A DNA stretch of 64,000 nt. Source: JANQEU01 sp965601455 (GTDB lineage Bacteria > Bacteroidota > Bacteroidia > Cytophagales > Cyclobacteriaceae). The translations under genes were made by a program, and so were the position numbers. Positions 1 through 8,644 of the stretch are shown in pieces. The stretch spans positions 3,038,001 through 3,102,000 of the forward strand of contig OZ271831.1 in NCBI GenBank assembly GCA_965601455.1, written 5' to 3'. Under the pieces are notes generated by a model that was not told the origin of the DNA, did not search any database, and saw only the letters and a program-made list of their open reading frames with translations. Position 1 is the first letter of the stretch, and each line of letters starts with the position of its first letter.

Positions 1-296
1 ATTGTGGCACTCTTCCCGACTTTGGAAATTTCAGAATCAGTCTTTTCCCACCGAAGAATTATGACCCTTACAAAGGAGTTGAGGAATTAATGCCCTACGC
101 GAAAGGAGTAAGTGCCAAGACCCATGACTTCAATAGCGTGGGTCAGGATTCCGCAATTGATTATTCGCGAATGATGCGGATCGTAAGTGAATCCGGTTAC
201 GAAGGTCACATCGGAATTGAATATGAAGGTTACAAGTTAAGCGAGGAAGCAGGTATTCTCGCCACCAAGAAATTGATTATAGATTCTGCTTCCTAG
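1..296 (+). CDS. Sugar phosphate isomerase/epimerase, TIM barrel (5' truncated)
   Basis: This is the C-terminal end of a gene that begins before the window; the reading frame is open from base 3. The visible ~97 residues begin CGTLPDFGNF and include the stretch YEGHIGIEYEG, where a Glu late in the barrel fits a metal or acid/base ligand of the xylose-isomerase-like (AP endonuclease 2) TIM-barrel fold. Known members isomerise, epimerise or dehydrate sugars and inositols. Four further proteins of this fold lie in the window, so it probably belongs to the same sugar-catabolic setting. Substrate cannot be judged from the fragment. Confidence 0.75.
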   Translation, partial: CGTLPDFGNFRISLFPPKNYDPYKGVEELMPYAKGVSAKTHDFNSVGQDSAIDYSRMMRIVSESGYEGHIGIEYEGYKLSEEAGILATKKLIIDSAS

Positions 297-370
297 AATC
301 CTCTAAATCTCACTTTGCTTTCACTGATTGGATCATTCTGTCTAACAAGATAAGAAGAGTATTTTGTGTA

Positions 371-430
371 TCAACTTATATTTAAGTTGAATAATTTAAA
401 AATAAGTTGTTCAACTTATAATTAAGTTAT
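371..430. promoter_or_regulatory. Operator array in front of the BlaI-type regulator
   Basis: A perfect 8-bp inverted repeat (TCAACTTA at 371-378, TAAGTTGA at 383-390, spacer TATT) is followed by further half-sites: TAAGTTG at 403-409, CAACTTA at 412-418 and a degenerate TAAGTTA at 424-430. The block ends about 40 bp before the BlaI start. BlaI/MecI proteins bind dyads as dimers and repress their own operon, so autoregulation is the natural reading (inference). Binding by the adjacent protein is untested. Confidence 0.65.
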
Positions 431-466
431 ATGTTTACAACGCTGATTCGATAAACTCACAACGCA

Positions 467-841
467 ATGACTACATTGACTAAGGCAGAAGAGAAGATCA
501 TGAAGATTCTCTGGGATATTGACAAAGGTTTTATCAAGGATATTATCGAACAATATCCCAACCCTAAACCTCCTTATAATTCAGTTTCGACTATTGTCAG
601 GGTATTAGTTCAAAAAGAAATCGTTGGTTACAACGTGTATGGGAATTCATACCAATACTATCCCTTGATTTCCAAGGAAGAATATCGAAAGGATCAACTG
701 TCTCGATTAGTCTCCGATTACTACAACAATTCTCTTAAGCAGGTGGTCAACTTCTTTTCAGAAAGTAAACAGCTGGATGAGAAAGAAGTAGACGAAGTCA
801 TGAAAATGTTAGAAGAACTAAAATCGCAGAAGAATGAGTAA
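467..841 (+). CDS. BlaI/MecI/CopY-family transcriptional repressor
   Basis: A 124-residue winged-helix repressor, the usual length for the family. The N-terminus (TKAEEKIMKILW) is the family's first helix, and VSTIVRVLVQKEIV matches the recognition-helix region. In the family the C-terminal helices dimerise the protein, and the repressor is cleaved or released when a membrane M56 peptidase senses a signal. The next gene is such a peptidase and overlaps this one by 8 bp, so the two are translationally coupled. Half-sites of a dyad lie just upstream (371-430). In Bacteroidota such pairs are common and usually not tied to beta-lactams, so the signal is unknown. Confidence 0.9.
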   Translation: MTTLTKAEEKIMKILWDIDKGFIKDIIEQYPNPKPPYNSVSTIVRVLVQKEIVGYNVYGNSYQYYPLISKEEYRKDQLSRLVSDYYNNSLKQVVNFFSESKQLDEKEVDEVMKMLEELKSQKNE

Positions 842-2528
842 TATTTTACTTTACCTACTGGAAGTCAGCGTAGTACTATCGCTGCTCTATTTGCTGTATT
901 TACTCCTTCTTAGAAAAGAGACCTTTTTCAATCTCAACCGGTTTTTTCTACTGGGCATTCTTGCTTTTTCTTTCCTCCTACCATTGGTGAGTTTTGAGTT
1001 TATCGAATCAAAGGAGCACATTATTAGTCAACCAATTGATCAACTGGGGAGTGTACGCGTCTCCTACTATGATGCCTTAGCCGAGTGGAATTTTGAAGGG
1101 AATAGCGATGAAAAAGAAACCTTCTTTATGCAGGAGTCAGGTAGGTTGAGTCCAATTAATGGATTCACTATCATGACGCTGTTTCTGATCGTTTACCTGA
1201 TAGGGGCAATTTCTGTATTGATCCGACTCGGTTGGATCTACTTAACCATCGATCGATTACGTAGAAGCTACCCCAGAACCAGTATCGAGGGTATAACTGT
1301 GGTGAAGGTCTTACACCCCATCACACCTTTTTCCTTTTTGAACTGTGTTTTTGTCCCTAAAGACTTACCAGACAATGAAGAGTTTGGTCAAATACTGGCA
1401 CATGAAAAGACACATATTCAGCAGAGACATTCGTTTGATTTACTTTTTGTTCAACTTCTGGCAGCCGTTCTCTGGTTTAACCCGGTGATCTGGTTGTTGA
1501 TAAAATCTTTAAAAACTACACATGAATATATAGCAGATAAAAAAATGATTAACCAGGGTTATTCCTTAGTTGAATATCAATCATTGCTTTTGAGACAATT
1601 GATTAGCAACAACTCGTATGGGTTGGTTCACAATTTCAATTTGACATTCATTAAAAAAAGAATAACCATGATGAAAATAAAAGAATCCGGATGGGTAGGA
1701 AGGGCAAAAGCCTCCCTGGTCCTATCAATAGCATTAGTATTTAGCCTGGTGATGTTACAATGTAACTCCAGGATCGACGACCAGATTTCTATTCCAGTAG
1801 TTGAATCTAACCTGGGAAGTGATCTGTCATTACCTCTGCTACCACAAACAAATTATGCATTTAAAGGTGATCTGTCCCAAGCGATAAAGATAGAGATCGC
1901 TGATAATCAGGTAAGACTCAATGGAAAGGCTCTTAGCTCGAATGAAATATCTTCTGCTATTGAGAAGCTAAATGTTTCGGAGAAAGCAATTGTCGAAATG
2001 AAAGTGGATAAGGATCAGTCCATGGCATTGGTTCGTGACGTCCAATGGGAATTGCGAAAAGCTAACAAGCGAAAGCTGCTGTATGTAGGTGAGACTGAAG
2101 CAGGAGTATCAGTTGATATGGCCTTCTTACTTCCTCCAACTCCGGATAGTGAAGTAGGGAAGCTGATGCCGAAAATTGACGATAAATACGCTGAAGAAAA
2201 CGACATAGATTTGTTCAAAATGGATTTGAGTAATCAGTTGGGGATTGTCAATCAACAGCAGGTTTACACGTTCGTAAAGGATCAGATTGCAAAAGGAAAG
2301 TCCAATTATGTTGTCAGCGGAAAATTTGATGACAATACACGATATGGTGATTATTTACTCAACCTGACCTACATACAAGAAGGCTTCAATTCAATTTACC
2401 AGGAACGATCCAAGGAAATATTTGGGAAGAACTTTTATGACTTGGATCGAGATATCCCGGAAGAGAAACAGCAGTATAACCGGGTTAGAAAAGGAGTCCC
2501 CAGAGCCATATCTATCGCAGAGAGGTAA
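834..2528 (+). CDS. BlaR1-like M56 family membrane metallopeptidase
   Basis: A 564-residue membrane protein with hydrophobic segments near residues 5-26, 34-54, 112-132, 205-225 and 289-310. The zinc-protease motif HEKTH (HExxH) is at 190-194, and HEYIADKK downstream supplies the expected third-ligand region. In the M56 family the peptidase cleaves a BlaI-type repressor after sensing an external signal. The part after the last membrane segment (from about residue 312) is a ~250-residue hydrophilic domain without a penicillin-binding signature that I recognise, so the sensed ligand is probably not a beta-lactam. It overlaps blaI by 8 bp and is followed by a strong terminator. Confidence 0.88.
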   Translation: MSNILLYLLEVSVVLSLLYLLYLLLLRKETFFNLNRFFLLGILAFSFLLPLVSFEFIESKEHIISQPIDQLGSVRVSYYDALAEWNFEGNSDEKETFFMQESGRLSPINGFTIMTLFLIVYLIGAISVLIRLGWIYLTIDRLRRSYPRTSIEGITVVKVLHPITPFSFLNCVFVPKDLPDNEEFGQILAHEKTHIQQRHSFDLLFVQLLAAVLWFNPVIWLLIKSLKTTHEYIADKKMINQGYSLVEYQSLLLRQLISNNSYGLVHNFNLTFIKKRITMMKIKESGWVGRAKASLVLSIALVFSLVMLQCNSRIDDQISIPVVESNLGSDLSLPLLPQTNYAFKGDLSQAIKIEIADNQVRLNGKALSSNEISSAIEKLNVSEKAIVEMKVDKDQSMALVRDVQWELRKANKRKLLYVGETEAGVSVDMAFLLPPTPDSEVGKLMPKIDDKYAEENDIDLFKMDLSNQLGIVNQQQVYTFVKDQIAKGKSNYVVSGKFDDNTRYGDYLLNLTYIQEGFNSIYQERSKEIFGKNFYDLDRDIPEEKQQYNRVRKGVPRAISIAER

Positions 2529-2550
2529 GGAAACATTTGAAAATAAGTGT

Positions 2551-2582
2551 AAAGGAAAACCTTTAAGGGTTTTCCTTTTTTA
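2551..2582 (+). terminator. Rho-independent terminator after the BlaI/M56 operon
   Basis: An 11-bp perfect stem (AAAGGAAAACC at 2551-2561 with GGTTTTCCTTT at 2568-2578) around a 6-base loop is followed by a run of T. It lies 22 bp after the M56 stop codon. Confidence 0.85.
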
Positions 2583-2621
2583 CCTGGAGGAATAAGTTTG
2601 CCTTTACTTATACCGTTATAA

Positions 2622-3428
2622 ATGGAAGACTTTTCTCCAAAACGCATTATTTGTCTGACAGAAGAAACTACAGAAACCCTTTATCTACTGGGGGAAGAGG
2701 ATAGAATAGTTGGTATTTCAGGATTTACAATGCGACCATCAAAGGCGAGAAAGGAGAAACCTAAAGTATCCGCATTCACTTCGGCCAATATTGAAGAGAT
2801 CATTCAATTAAAACCTGATCTGGTAATCGGATTTTCGGATATCCAGGCAGACATCGCTAAAGAATTGATTTCCAGAGGAATCACCGTATGGGTGAATAAC
2901 CATCGAAGTGTGCAGGATATATATGCCATGATGGCCCAGTTAGGATTTCTTACGGGCAAGACCAATGAGGTGGCATCATTAATCGATAGTATTAAAACCG
3001 TCATTCTTAACATAACTGAGAGTAACAGGCGGCAACCAATTAAACCCAAGGTCTATTTCGAAGAATGGTTCGACCCACTCATTTCCGGCATTCGCTGGGT
3101 AAGTGAATTAATCGAAATGGCAGGTGGTGTTGATATCTTCAGTGAGTTTCAATCTACTTCCTTGGCAAAAGACCGGATAATAGAAGATCCCGAAGAGGTA
3201 GTTCGAAGAAACCCTGATATAATTATAGCTTCATGGTGTGGAAAGCAGTTTAAGAAAGATCGAATGTTACAACGGGATAACTGGACTGAAATCAAAGCGG
3301 TGAAAACGGACTTCGTTTTTGAAATTGAATCAGAATTAATCTTACAGCCAGGTCCAGCGGCTTTAACGGACGGAATTCAACAAATTGTTTCTATTGTTGA
3401 GAAATGGCACAAGGCCATGGATCATTGA
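2622..3428 (+). CDS. BtuF-like periplasmic-binding-fold protein without signal peptide
   Basis: A 268-residue protein of the Fe/B12 periplasmic binding protein fold. Recognisable are the first strand and loop (RIICLTEETTETLYLLGE), the lobe-1 repeat IEEIIQLKPDLVIGFS and the lobe-2 segment PDIIIASWCG. Family members such as BtuF deliver cobalamin or ferric siderophores to an ABC importer. No signal peptide or lipobox is present and the fold starts at residue 6, so it appears to be cytoplasmic. Such stand-alone 'cobalamin-binding protein' homologues are common in bacteria and their role is unclear. No ABC transporter genes are nearby. Confidence 0.8.
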   Translation: MEDFSPKRIICLTEETTETLYLLGEEDRIVGISGFTMRPSKARKEKPKVSAFTSANIEEIIQLKPDLVIGFSDIQADIAKELISRGITVWVNNHRSVQDIYAMMAQLGFLTGKTNEVASLIDSIKTVILNITESNRRQPIKPKVYFEEWFDPLISGIRWVSELIEMAGGVDIFSEFQSTSLAKDRIIEDPEEVVRRNPDIIIASWCGKQFKKDRMLQRDNWTEIKAVKTDFVFEIESELILQPGPAALTDGIQQIVSIVEKWHKAMDH

Positions 3429-3443
3429 TCTCTAGTACAAAAT

Positions 3444-4352
3444 TCAATTGTTCGCGTCCATAAACTCTAAGGCTTTTACCATGAACTCCTCTTTCATTTT
3501 TCCGGCATCCATCTCATTATAGTACCACACTTCTCGATTTCCAAAGTCTCTGGAGGTAGTTATTTTAGTTTCACTTGCCCACTGAGGATTCACCATAGCC
3601 TCAATCAATGCAAGGTCCCATAGCCATCGCATTTTTCGAAGTCCATCTTGGTGATCGTACCAGCGATCAACCAGAAAATCACCTAGCGGATGTTTGCCTC
3701 TAAATTGATCTTCGATTTCCTGGTAGGTGAAATCCATTCCTATTGCCAGACTATGAGGCATAATGTGCATTTCAACTGATGACTTCAAAAGAAAATGGAG
3801 TGCTTGTGTATCCATGATGCTATTAAAATCTGTGGTCGACATCACACCATTTTCAAAATCGTAATTGGTACCCAACCAGTAAAGCACGATTTTTTCTTCA
3901 ATGGATGGATCGATATAGACCGCCGAAGCCACATTGGTAAGGGCCCCCAAAGCAATCACCGTCAGTTTTTCGTCCGCCTCCATTTGCTTAGCCTGATTGA
4001 TAATCTCATAGGCCGCCGCAGAGTGTTGTGCCTGGTCGCCCCAATCGTACATTCTGGCGATACCTCCCCTATTGGTTTTTACATTCAATCCCATATGACC
4101 AAGCAACACCTGGTTAATACGATGGCTATTCTCCATTGATTGAGGTTCAGCCCAATGACTGGTTTGCCAATGTGTGGCATTTAGTGCAAGGACTTCCCAA
4201 CCGGGTTCAATCAAGGCTCTTACGAGGGCATACGGATCGTCCACCTCATTACCCGTATCCGCATCAAGGATTACCGATATTTTATCCTGTGATACAACCA
4301 TTAATGCGGTAAAAAGCAGAAATCCTGAGATCCAATTTCTTAATCCGAACAT
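3444..4352 (-). CDS. Exported nucleoside hydrolase (IunH-like)
   Basis: A 302-residue protein with an N-terminal signal peptide (hydrophobic to about residue 20) followed by ILDADTGNEVDD, the Asp-rich calcium-binding motif that marks inosine-uridine nucleoside hydrolases. The segment VIALGALTNVASA also fits the family. These enzymes cleave the N-glycosidic bond of ribonucleosides to give ribose and base. Export suggests salvage of external nucleosides, or action on another N- or O-riboside. It is transcribed against its left neighbour and is not clearly in an operon. Confidence 0.85.
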   Translation of the reverse strand: MFGLRNWISGFLLFTALMVVSQDKISVILDADTGNEVDDPYALVRALIEPGWEVLALNATHWQTSHWAEPQSMENSHRINQVLLGHMGLNVKTNRGGIARMYDWGDQAQHSAAAYEIINQAKQMEADEKLTVIALGALTNVASAVYIDPSIEEKIVLYWLGTNYDFENGVMSTTDFNSIMDTQALHFLLKSSVEMHIMPHSLAIGMDFTYQEIEDQFRGKHPLGDFLVDRWYDHQDGLRKMRWLWDLALIEAMVNPQWASETKITTSRDFGNREVWYYNEMDAGKMKEEFMVKALEFMDANN

Positions 4353-4425
4353 AGAAAAGATTTTTTATTCAATATACGGATTTGGAGTCAGGATTACTTA
4401 CTGAGCAACTAAGAACTCTTGAATG

Positions 4426-5028
4426 CTAGAATAAAATGGTTAATCCTACATTCAAGCCCCACCTATTTGATGTTATCACAAGATTGTCGGGATTATTATC
4501 GGGTTTTTGCCTATCACTCTGAAAACCAAATAAGCCGTCAATTGAGATATTATCATTGATGAAATAAGCCGCTCCCACTCCTGCTTGAGTACTTAGTGTA
4601 TTGTTGGTAGTTTTAGTGGTCTCATCTAAATTATTTGTAAATCGAGAGTTTTGAAAACCAATGGTTGTGCCAGCTTCTACCAAAGGTCTAAGTGCACCAG
4701 AACCCAAATAATAACGTACAAACGGCCCCAAAGCCAAACCGAAACTTCTGGAGTCACCAAAATCGCCATCAGAGAAGTTAAATGAAGTCGGGACACTGGC
4801 TCCTACTACCAGGTTGTCAATAATGAAAAATCCCATTCGGGGATTCAATGAAGCAAAAATATTTCTTCCGGGATCTACGATATCTGGATTATTACTATCA
4901 ATTTTTGTTGACGCCGTTCCGAACGAAAAATTTGATGATCCTCCAAGTAAGAATCTTCCCTTTTCAGTTTGGGCTTCCGCAAAAAATCCTGATGTGAATA
5001 GTGTGAGTGCAAGAACAATTTTTTTCAT
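4426..5028 (-). CDS. Small outer-membrane beta-barrel protein
   Basis: About 200 residues with a clear Sec signal peptide (MKKIVLALTLFTSGFFAEAQ). The body has alternating polar and hydrophobic residues, and it ends in an aromatic/hydrophobic strand (WGLNVGLTILF), as in outer-membrane beta-barrels of the OmpW/OprF-N type. The ATG at 5028 was chosen because the signal peptide starts there; an upstream ATG at 5085 would add 19 residues that do not look like a signal. Function is not recognisable; it may be a pore or structural porin. Confidence 0.75.
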   Translation of the reverse strand: MKKIVLALTLFTSGFFAEAQTEKGRFLLGGSSNFSFGTASTKIDSNNPDIVDPGRNIFASLNPRMGFFIIDNLVVGASVPTSFNFSDGDFGDSRSFGLALGPFVRYYLGSGALRPLVEAGTTIGFQNSRFTNNLDETTKTTNNTLSTQAGVGAAYFINDNISIDGLFGFQSDRQKPDNNPDNLVITSNRWGLNVGLTILF

Positions 5029-5182
5029 GAGCTTAATATTTTGAGTTTTACAATAATGACCTCCTATGAGGAACATCACACCCATCTCCCGACCTTTAAT
5101 AAAGAAGCTGGAAAATGTGATACTTAACTATTTTACTCCTTTAAGGAAAGAATGTTCCGAATTTTTAAGGAATCCTTTCTGA

Positions 5183-6691
5183 TTAATTTTGATAGCCCAC
5201 TAACGGTAAAGCAAATTGGAATTTTGTTCCTTCATTTGGGCCACTAAAAACCTGAACGGTTGACTCATGTAACTCAATTATCTTCTTTACGATAGCGAGC
5301 CCTAGCCCAGCACCAGTATTTAGACCTTTTGATGATCGTTCCGTTTTCTTGTGTCGTTCAAATATATGAGAAAGCTCACTTTCGGGAATTCCCGGCCCTG
5401 TATCCTGAATGGATACCATAACCTGTTTATCGTTTGACTGGAATGAGAGAGTAACCGATCCGTGGTCCGGGGTGAATTTCAGCGCATTATCCATTAAGTT
5501 TTGTATCACACGCTCTACCAGGCTAACGTCTGCAAAAACCATTGGAAGATTTTCTTCAACCTCCAGTTTTATTGAAATAGACTTATCAGCTGCCATTCTC
5601 TGGTATTTTTCATACACGTCATGAGCCAAATCCGAAATGTGAAATGTCTCCTTTACAGGCTCAATCTGCTTAGCCTCCAATTTTGAATATTCGAAAAGTT
5701 GCTCTACAAGATTGGTAAGCTTTTCCGTACTATTCCGAACAATCCCAAGATATTTCTCAAGCTCTTCCTTTGAGAGTTTATCCTGCTTAATCTGCATGGT
5801 TTCGATATATCCAAGTATAATGGCCAACGGGGTTCTAAGATCATGAGATACGTTGGCAATCAACTCTTTCCGGAGAGACTCAACAGATTTAAGCTCTTCG
5901 ATATTAGCAGTAATGGTGTCCGCCATGCTGTTATAGGTTTCAGCAAGGATGGATAGGTCATTCCCTTTGGGATTATGAACTCTTGAATGAAGGTCACCTT
6001 CCTTGAACCGCCTAACAACTGTCAATATCTCCCGCAGGTTTTTGGTTAAAAACCAAATACTCAGAAGGCCTAAGGCCGACGCGAAAATTAAGGTGGCGAT
6101 ACTTGCGCCAAATCCAATTTTCATGAAGTAGCTACCCACTAGACTGGTGTTTATCTCCTCGTGAATCTTACTGTCCAGAATGATATAGATGAATCCTGAA
6201 CGACCCGCTGACGTGAATGGCGCAGCCGAGAAAATTTTCTTATTATCGGTATTTCGCGGATCATCCCCAAGAATATACCGATCTCCGTTGCAGGAAATGA
6301 AGTTCTGAATAGGTTGCAAGTCAATCCTTCCCGCTGGTTTTTCAGGTTTCGAATGATCCAAAACAACTGAGTATTCAATATTGCCTAAGGAATCTAGCAA
6401 ATAAACCTCTATCCCTCTATTTACAGCCATCATATCATGCATGATGTTTCCAAACAATGCCTTATTGACTGTACCATCAGATAAAAACGGATCAGCATTC
6501 TGGAATCTTTCCTCAATCAAATGTTGAGCGACATGAGCATTAAGTTTTTGGGTAGTCTCCTCATAGAATTTGGCACTGAAGTAATAGGTTATGCCGACAT
6601 AGCTAATACCTACCAGCAGTAGAATCGCTACAAATGATAGCATGATTTTACCAATTAGCTGGTTTGATACGGTATTCCCATCTACACTCAT
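5183..6691 (-). CDS. Two-component sensor histidine kinase (HAMP, HisKA, HATPase)
   Basis: A 502-residue membrane kinase. Transmembrane segments lie near residues 12-32 and 188-215, with a ~155-residue extracytoplasmic sensor between them. They are followed by a HAMP linker (about 215-265), a HisKA domain with the phospho-acceptor His283 in SHDLRTPLA, and a catalytic ATPase domain with N-box (NLMDNALKFTP) and G-boxes (DTGPGIP, GAGLGLAIV). It overlaps the upstream response-regulator gene by 4 bp (6688-6691), so the two form a coupled pair. The sensed signal is not evident. Confidence 0.93.
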   Translation of the reverse strand: MSVDGNTVSNQLIGKIMLSFVAILLLVGISYVGITYYFSAKFYEETTQKLNAHVAQHLIEERFQNADPFLSDGTVNKALFGNIMHDMMAVNRGIEVYLLDSLGNIEYSVVLDHSKPEKPAGRIDLQPIQNFISCNGDRYILGDDPRNTDNKKIFSAAPFTSAGRSGFIYIILDSKIHEEINTSLVGSYFMKIGFGASIATLIFASALGLLSIWFLTKNLREILTVVRRFKEGDLHSRVHNPKGNDLSILAETYNSMADTITANIEELKSVESLRKELIANVSHDLRTPLAIILGYIETMQIKQDKLSKEELEKYLGIVRNSTEKLTNLVEQLFEYSKLEAKQIEPVKETFHISDLAHDVYEKYQRMAADKSISIKLEVEENLPMVFADVSLVERVIQNLMDNALKFTPDHGSVTLSFQSNDKQVMVSIQDTGPGIPESELSHIFERHKKTERSSKGLNTGAGLGLAIVKKIIELHESTVQVFSGPNEGTKFQFALPLVGYQN

Positions 6692-7401
6692 AGTAGCTCC
6701 TCATTAAATTTATAACCCACTCCCCAGGTAGTCAATATGTACTTTGGATGATCCATATCCGGCTCAATCTTAGCTCTGAGTCGATTGATGTGAGAGTTTA
6801 CAGTATGCTCGTATCCCTCGAAATCATAACCCCAAATAAGGCTTAGTAAACGAGATCGATTGTAGCTTTTGCCAGGATTGGAAGCCATGAGAACCAGAAG
6901 CTCAAATTCTTTTGGTGATAACTCAATTCTATTACCGCTTAGGAGTACTTTACGCTTGTCAATATCTATTTCGATATTTTCTATTTCTATTGATGCTGGT
7001 TGACCCTGTTCCTGAATTTGGTCGTGAATGATTTTTGACCTCCTAAACATGGCTTTAACGCGAGCAATAAATTCCCTTACACTGAAAGGTTTGATCATGT
7101 AGTCGTCGGCCCCGATCTCTAACCCTAAAACCCGATCAATCTCTTCTGATTTCGCGGTTAGCATCATGATTGGTGTGGACACTCCCTGGACACGAACCTT
7201 CTGGCATATTTCTATGCCGTCCATTCCTGGCAACATTATATCCAGAATAATTAGATCTGGAGGTGATGACAGTATGGCTTCATAACCTTCCTTACCATTG
7301 TTAAATAAAGCGGTCTGACATTCCAGGTCTTTCAGATGAATAGATAACAGGTCGCATATTTCCTTGTCATCTTCGACGATTACCACCTTTTTCTCCTCCA
7401 T
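6688..7401 (-). CDS. OmpR/PhoB-family response regulator
   Basis: About 237 residues: a receiver domain (acidic pair EDD at 10-12, phospho-acceptor Asp54 in LILDIMLPGMDG, conserved Thr/Lys in MLTAKSE and IKPFS), then a winged-helix DNA-binding domain in the C-terminal 100 residues (ELSPKEFELLVLM, HTVNSHINRLRAKIE). The ATG at 7401 is preferred over one at 7431 because the receiver strand begins right after it. It is paired with the histidine kinase downstream. The 200-bp region upstream separates it from the divergent lipoprotein gene at 7608, a possible target. Confidence 0.93.
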   Translation of the reverse strand: MEEKKVVIVEDDKEICDLLSIHLKDLECQTALFNNGKEGYEAILSSPPDLIILDIMLPGMDGIEICQKVRVQGVSTPIMMLTAKSEEIDRVLGLEIGADDYMIKPFSVREFIARVKAMFRRSKIIHDQIQEQGQPASIEIENIEIDIDKRKVLLSGNRIELSPKEFELLVLMASNPGKSYNRSRLLSLIWGYDFEGYEHTVNSHINRLRAKIEPDMDHPKYILTTWGVGYKFNEELL

Positions 7402-7607
7402 ATGTGGCGCAATAAAGAAACAAAGTATCACAAAATGTTCACGACCCGTGATCCTCTACGACTTGACGGCGACATCTTAATCAAAGATTATTGTTCCAGT
7501 CAATTATTTCGCCCCTATTCACTCAAATCAATTGTGATGAAAAGTTGAATTGTATGTGACCTTGCTGCAATGTTCTAACCGTTGATTTGTCCATAAACAA
7601 ATTCGAA

Positions 7608-8489
7608 ATGGTTATGAATCAACTAAAATTAATGACACTGCTACTTGTTGCTGCTTCTCTTTTTGTGAGTTGCGACGACGCTGATGAAGTAAATAAAACG
7701 GGAAATCTCTCATTAAGCTTCGATGGACTAGAGGCCCTTGGAGATGGATATGCTTATGAGGGTTGGCTTATTGTAGATGGCAGTCCTGTAAGTACAGGAA
7801 TTTTTACGGTAGACGCGAGTGGTACATTATCCCAATCCAGTTTTGAGATCGAAACGGATTTACTGGAATCGGCTTCTAGTTTTGTCCTTTCTATAGAACC
7901 AGCTCCGGATAATGATCCTGCGCCTGCCGCGACTAAACTGTTAGTTGGAGATTTTGCATCGGGAAGCGCCACGTTGGGTACTGGTATTGTGGGAGATTTC
8001 GCCAACACAGCAGGATCATTCTTCCTGCGCACACCTACAGATGAAAGTGGAGATAATAATGGAAATGATGAGAATGGGGTGTGGTTTGGTATTCCCGGTG
8101 CTCCTCCAACTGCTGGTTTTGCACTGCCCGAGCTCCCAGAAGGATGGGCCTATGAAGGTTGGGTTGTAGGAGAAAACGGGCCTCTGACCACAGGAACTTT
8201 CACTTCATTTGATGCCGCGGACGATGCGGCACCATATAGTGGTATCGCTCAGTCAGGACCTCCAGTACCTGGTGAAGATTTCTTCCTGAATGCACCGGAT
8301 GGAGAGACTTTCCCACTTGACATTAGGGGGAGGACAGTTGTTATCTCCGTTGAGCCCGTTCCGGACGATTCGCCTTTACCTTTTGTATTAAAACCATTGG
8401 TTGGTACAGCAGGAAATGAAACAGCGCCTGAGACGTATAGTTTTGGCCAAAACCTTGGTTCATTGCCAACAGGAGTAGCATCGTTCTAG
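7608..8489 (+). CDS. Lipoprotein with two tandem anti-sigma-K (RskA)-like domains
   Basis: A ~293-residue lipoprotein (lipobox LFVSC). Two copies of one domain are visible: YAYEGWLIVDGSPVSTGIF with later VLSIEPAPD, and WAYEGWVVGENGPLTTGTF with later VISVEPVPD. This YxGWL..G.pvstG.F..svEP pattern is that of the extracytoplasmic C-terminal domain of RskA-type anti-sigma factors. No transmembrane helix or sigma-binding domain is present, so it is not itself an anti-sigma factor. The in-frame ATG codons at 7608 and 7614 are both possible starts; a TTG at 7587 would spoil the signal peptide. It is divergent from the two-component system and followed by a strong terminator. Function unknown. Confidence 0.72.
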   Translation: MVMNQLKLMTLLLVAASLFVSCDDADEVNKTGNLSLSFDGLEALGDGYAYEGWLIVDGSPVSTGIFTVDASGTLSQSSFEIETDLLESASSFVLSIEPAPDNDPAPAATKLLVGDFASGSATLGTGIVGDFANTAGSFFLRTPTDESGDNNGNDENGVWFGIPGAPPTAGFALPELPEGWAYEGWVVGENGPLTTGTFTSFDAADDAAPYSGIAQSGPPVPGEDFFLNAPDGETFPLDIRGRTVVISVEPVPDDSPLPFVLKPLVGTAGNETAPETYSFGQNLGSLPTGVASF

Positions 8490-8510
8490 CTACTCAAATG
8501 TTCAGGTGAG

Positions 8511-8543
8511 CCCGGTCGATGAATCATTGACCGGGTTTTTTTT
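8511..8543 (+). terminator. Rho-independent terminator
   Basis: The GC-rich stem CCCGGTC (8511-8517) with GACCGGG (8529-8535) is followed by eight T. It lies 22 bp after the RskA-like lipoprotein stop. Confidence 0.88.
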
Positions 8544-8644
8544 ATTTATCGACGATTAATAATATGTCAACTGGATATGTAAGCTAAATACAACTATTTC
8601 AGGGAGTAATCTATTTTTGAGGATCGAGCACGCCTAATTCGCCA

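Noticed and set aside
834..2528. Beta-lactam resistance operon
   Set aside because: The M56 protein lacks a recognisable penicillin-binding sensor domain and no beta-lactamase lies nearby.
3795..4139. Plus-strand open frame opposite the nucleoside hydrolase
   Set aside because: It is the antisense shadow of a well-supported gene and has no family features.
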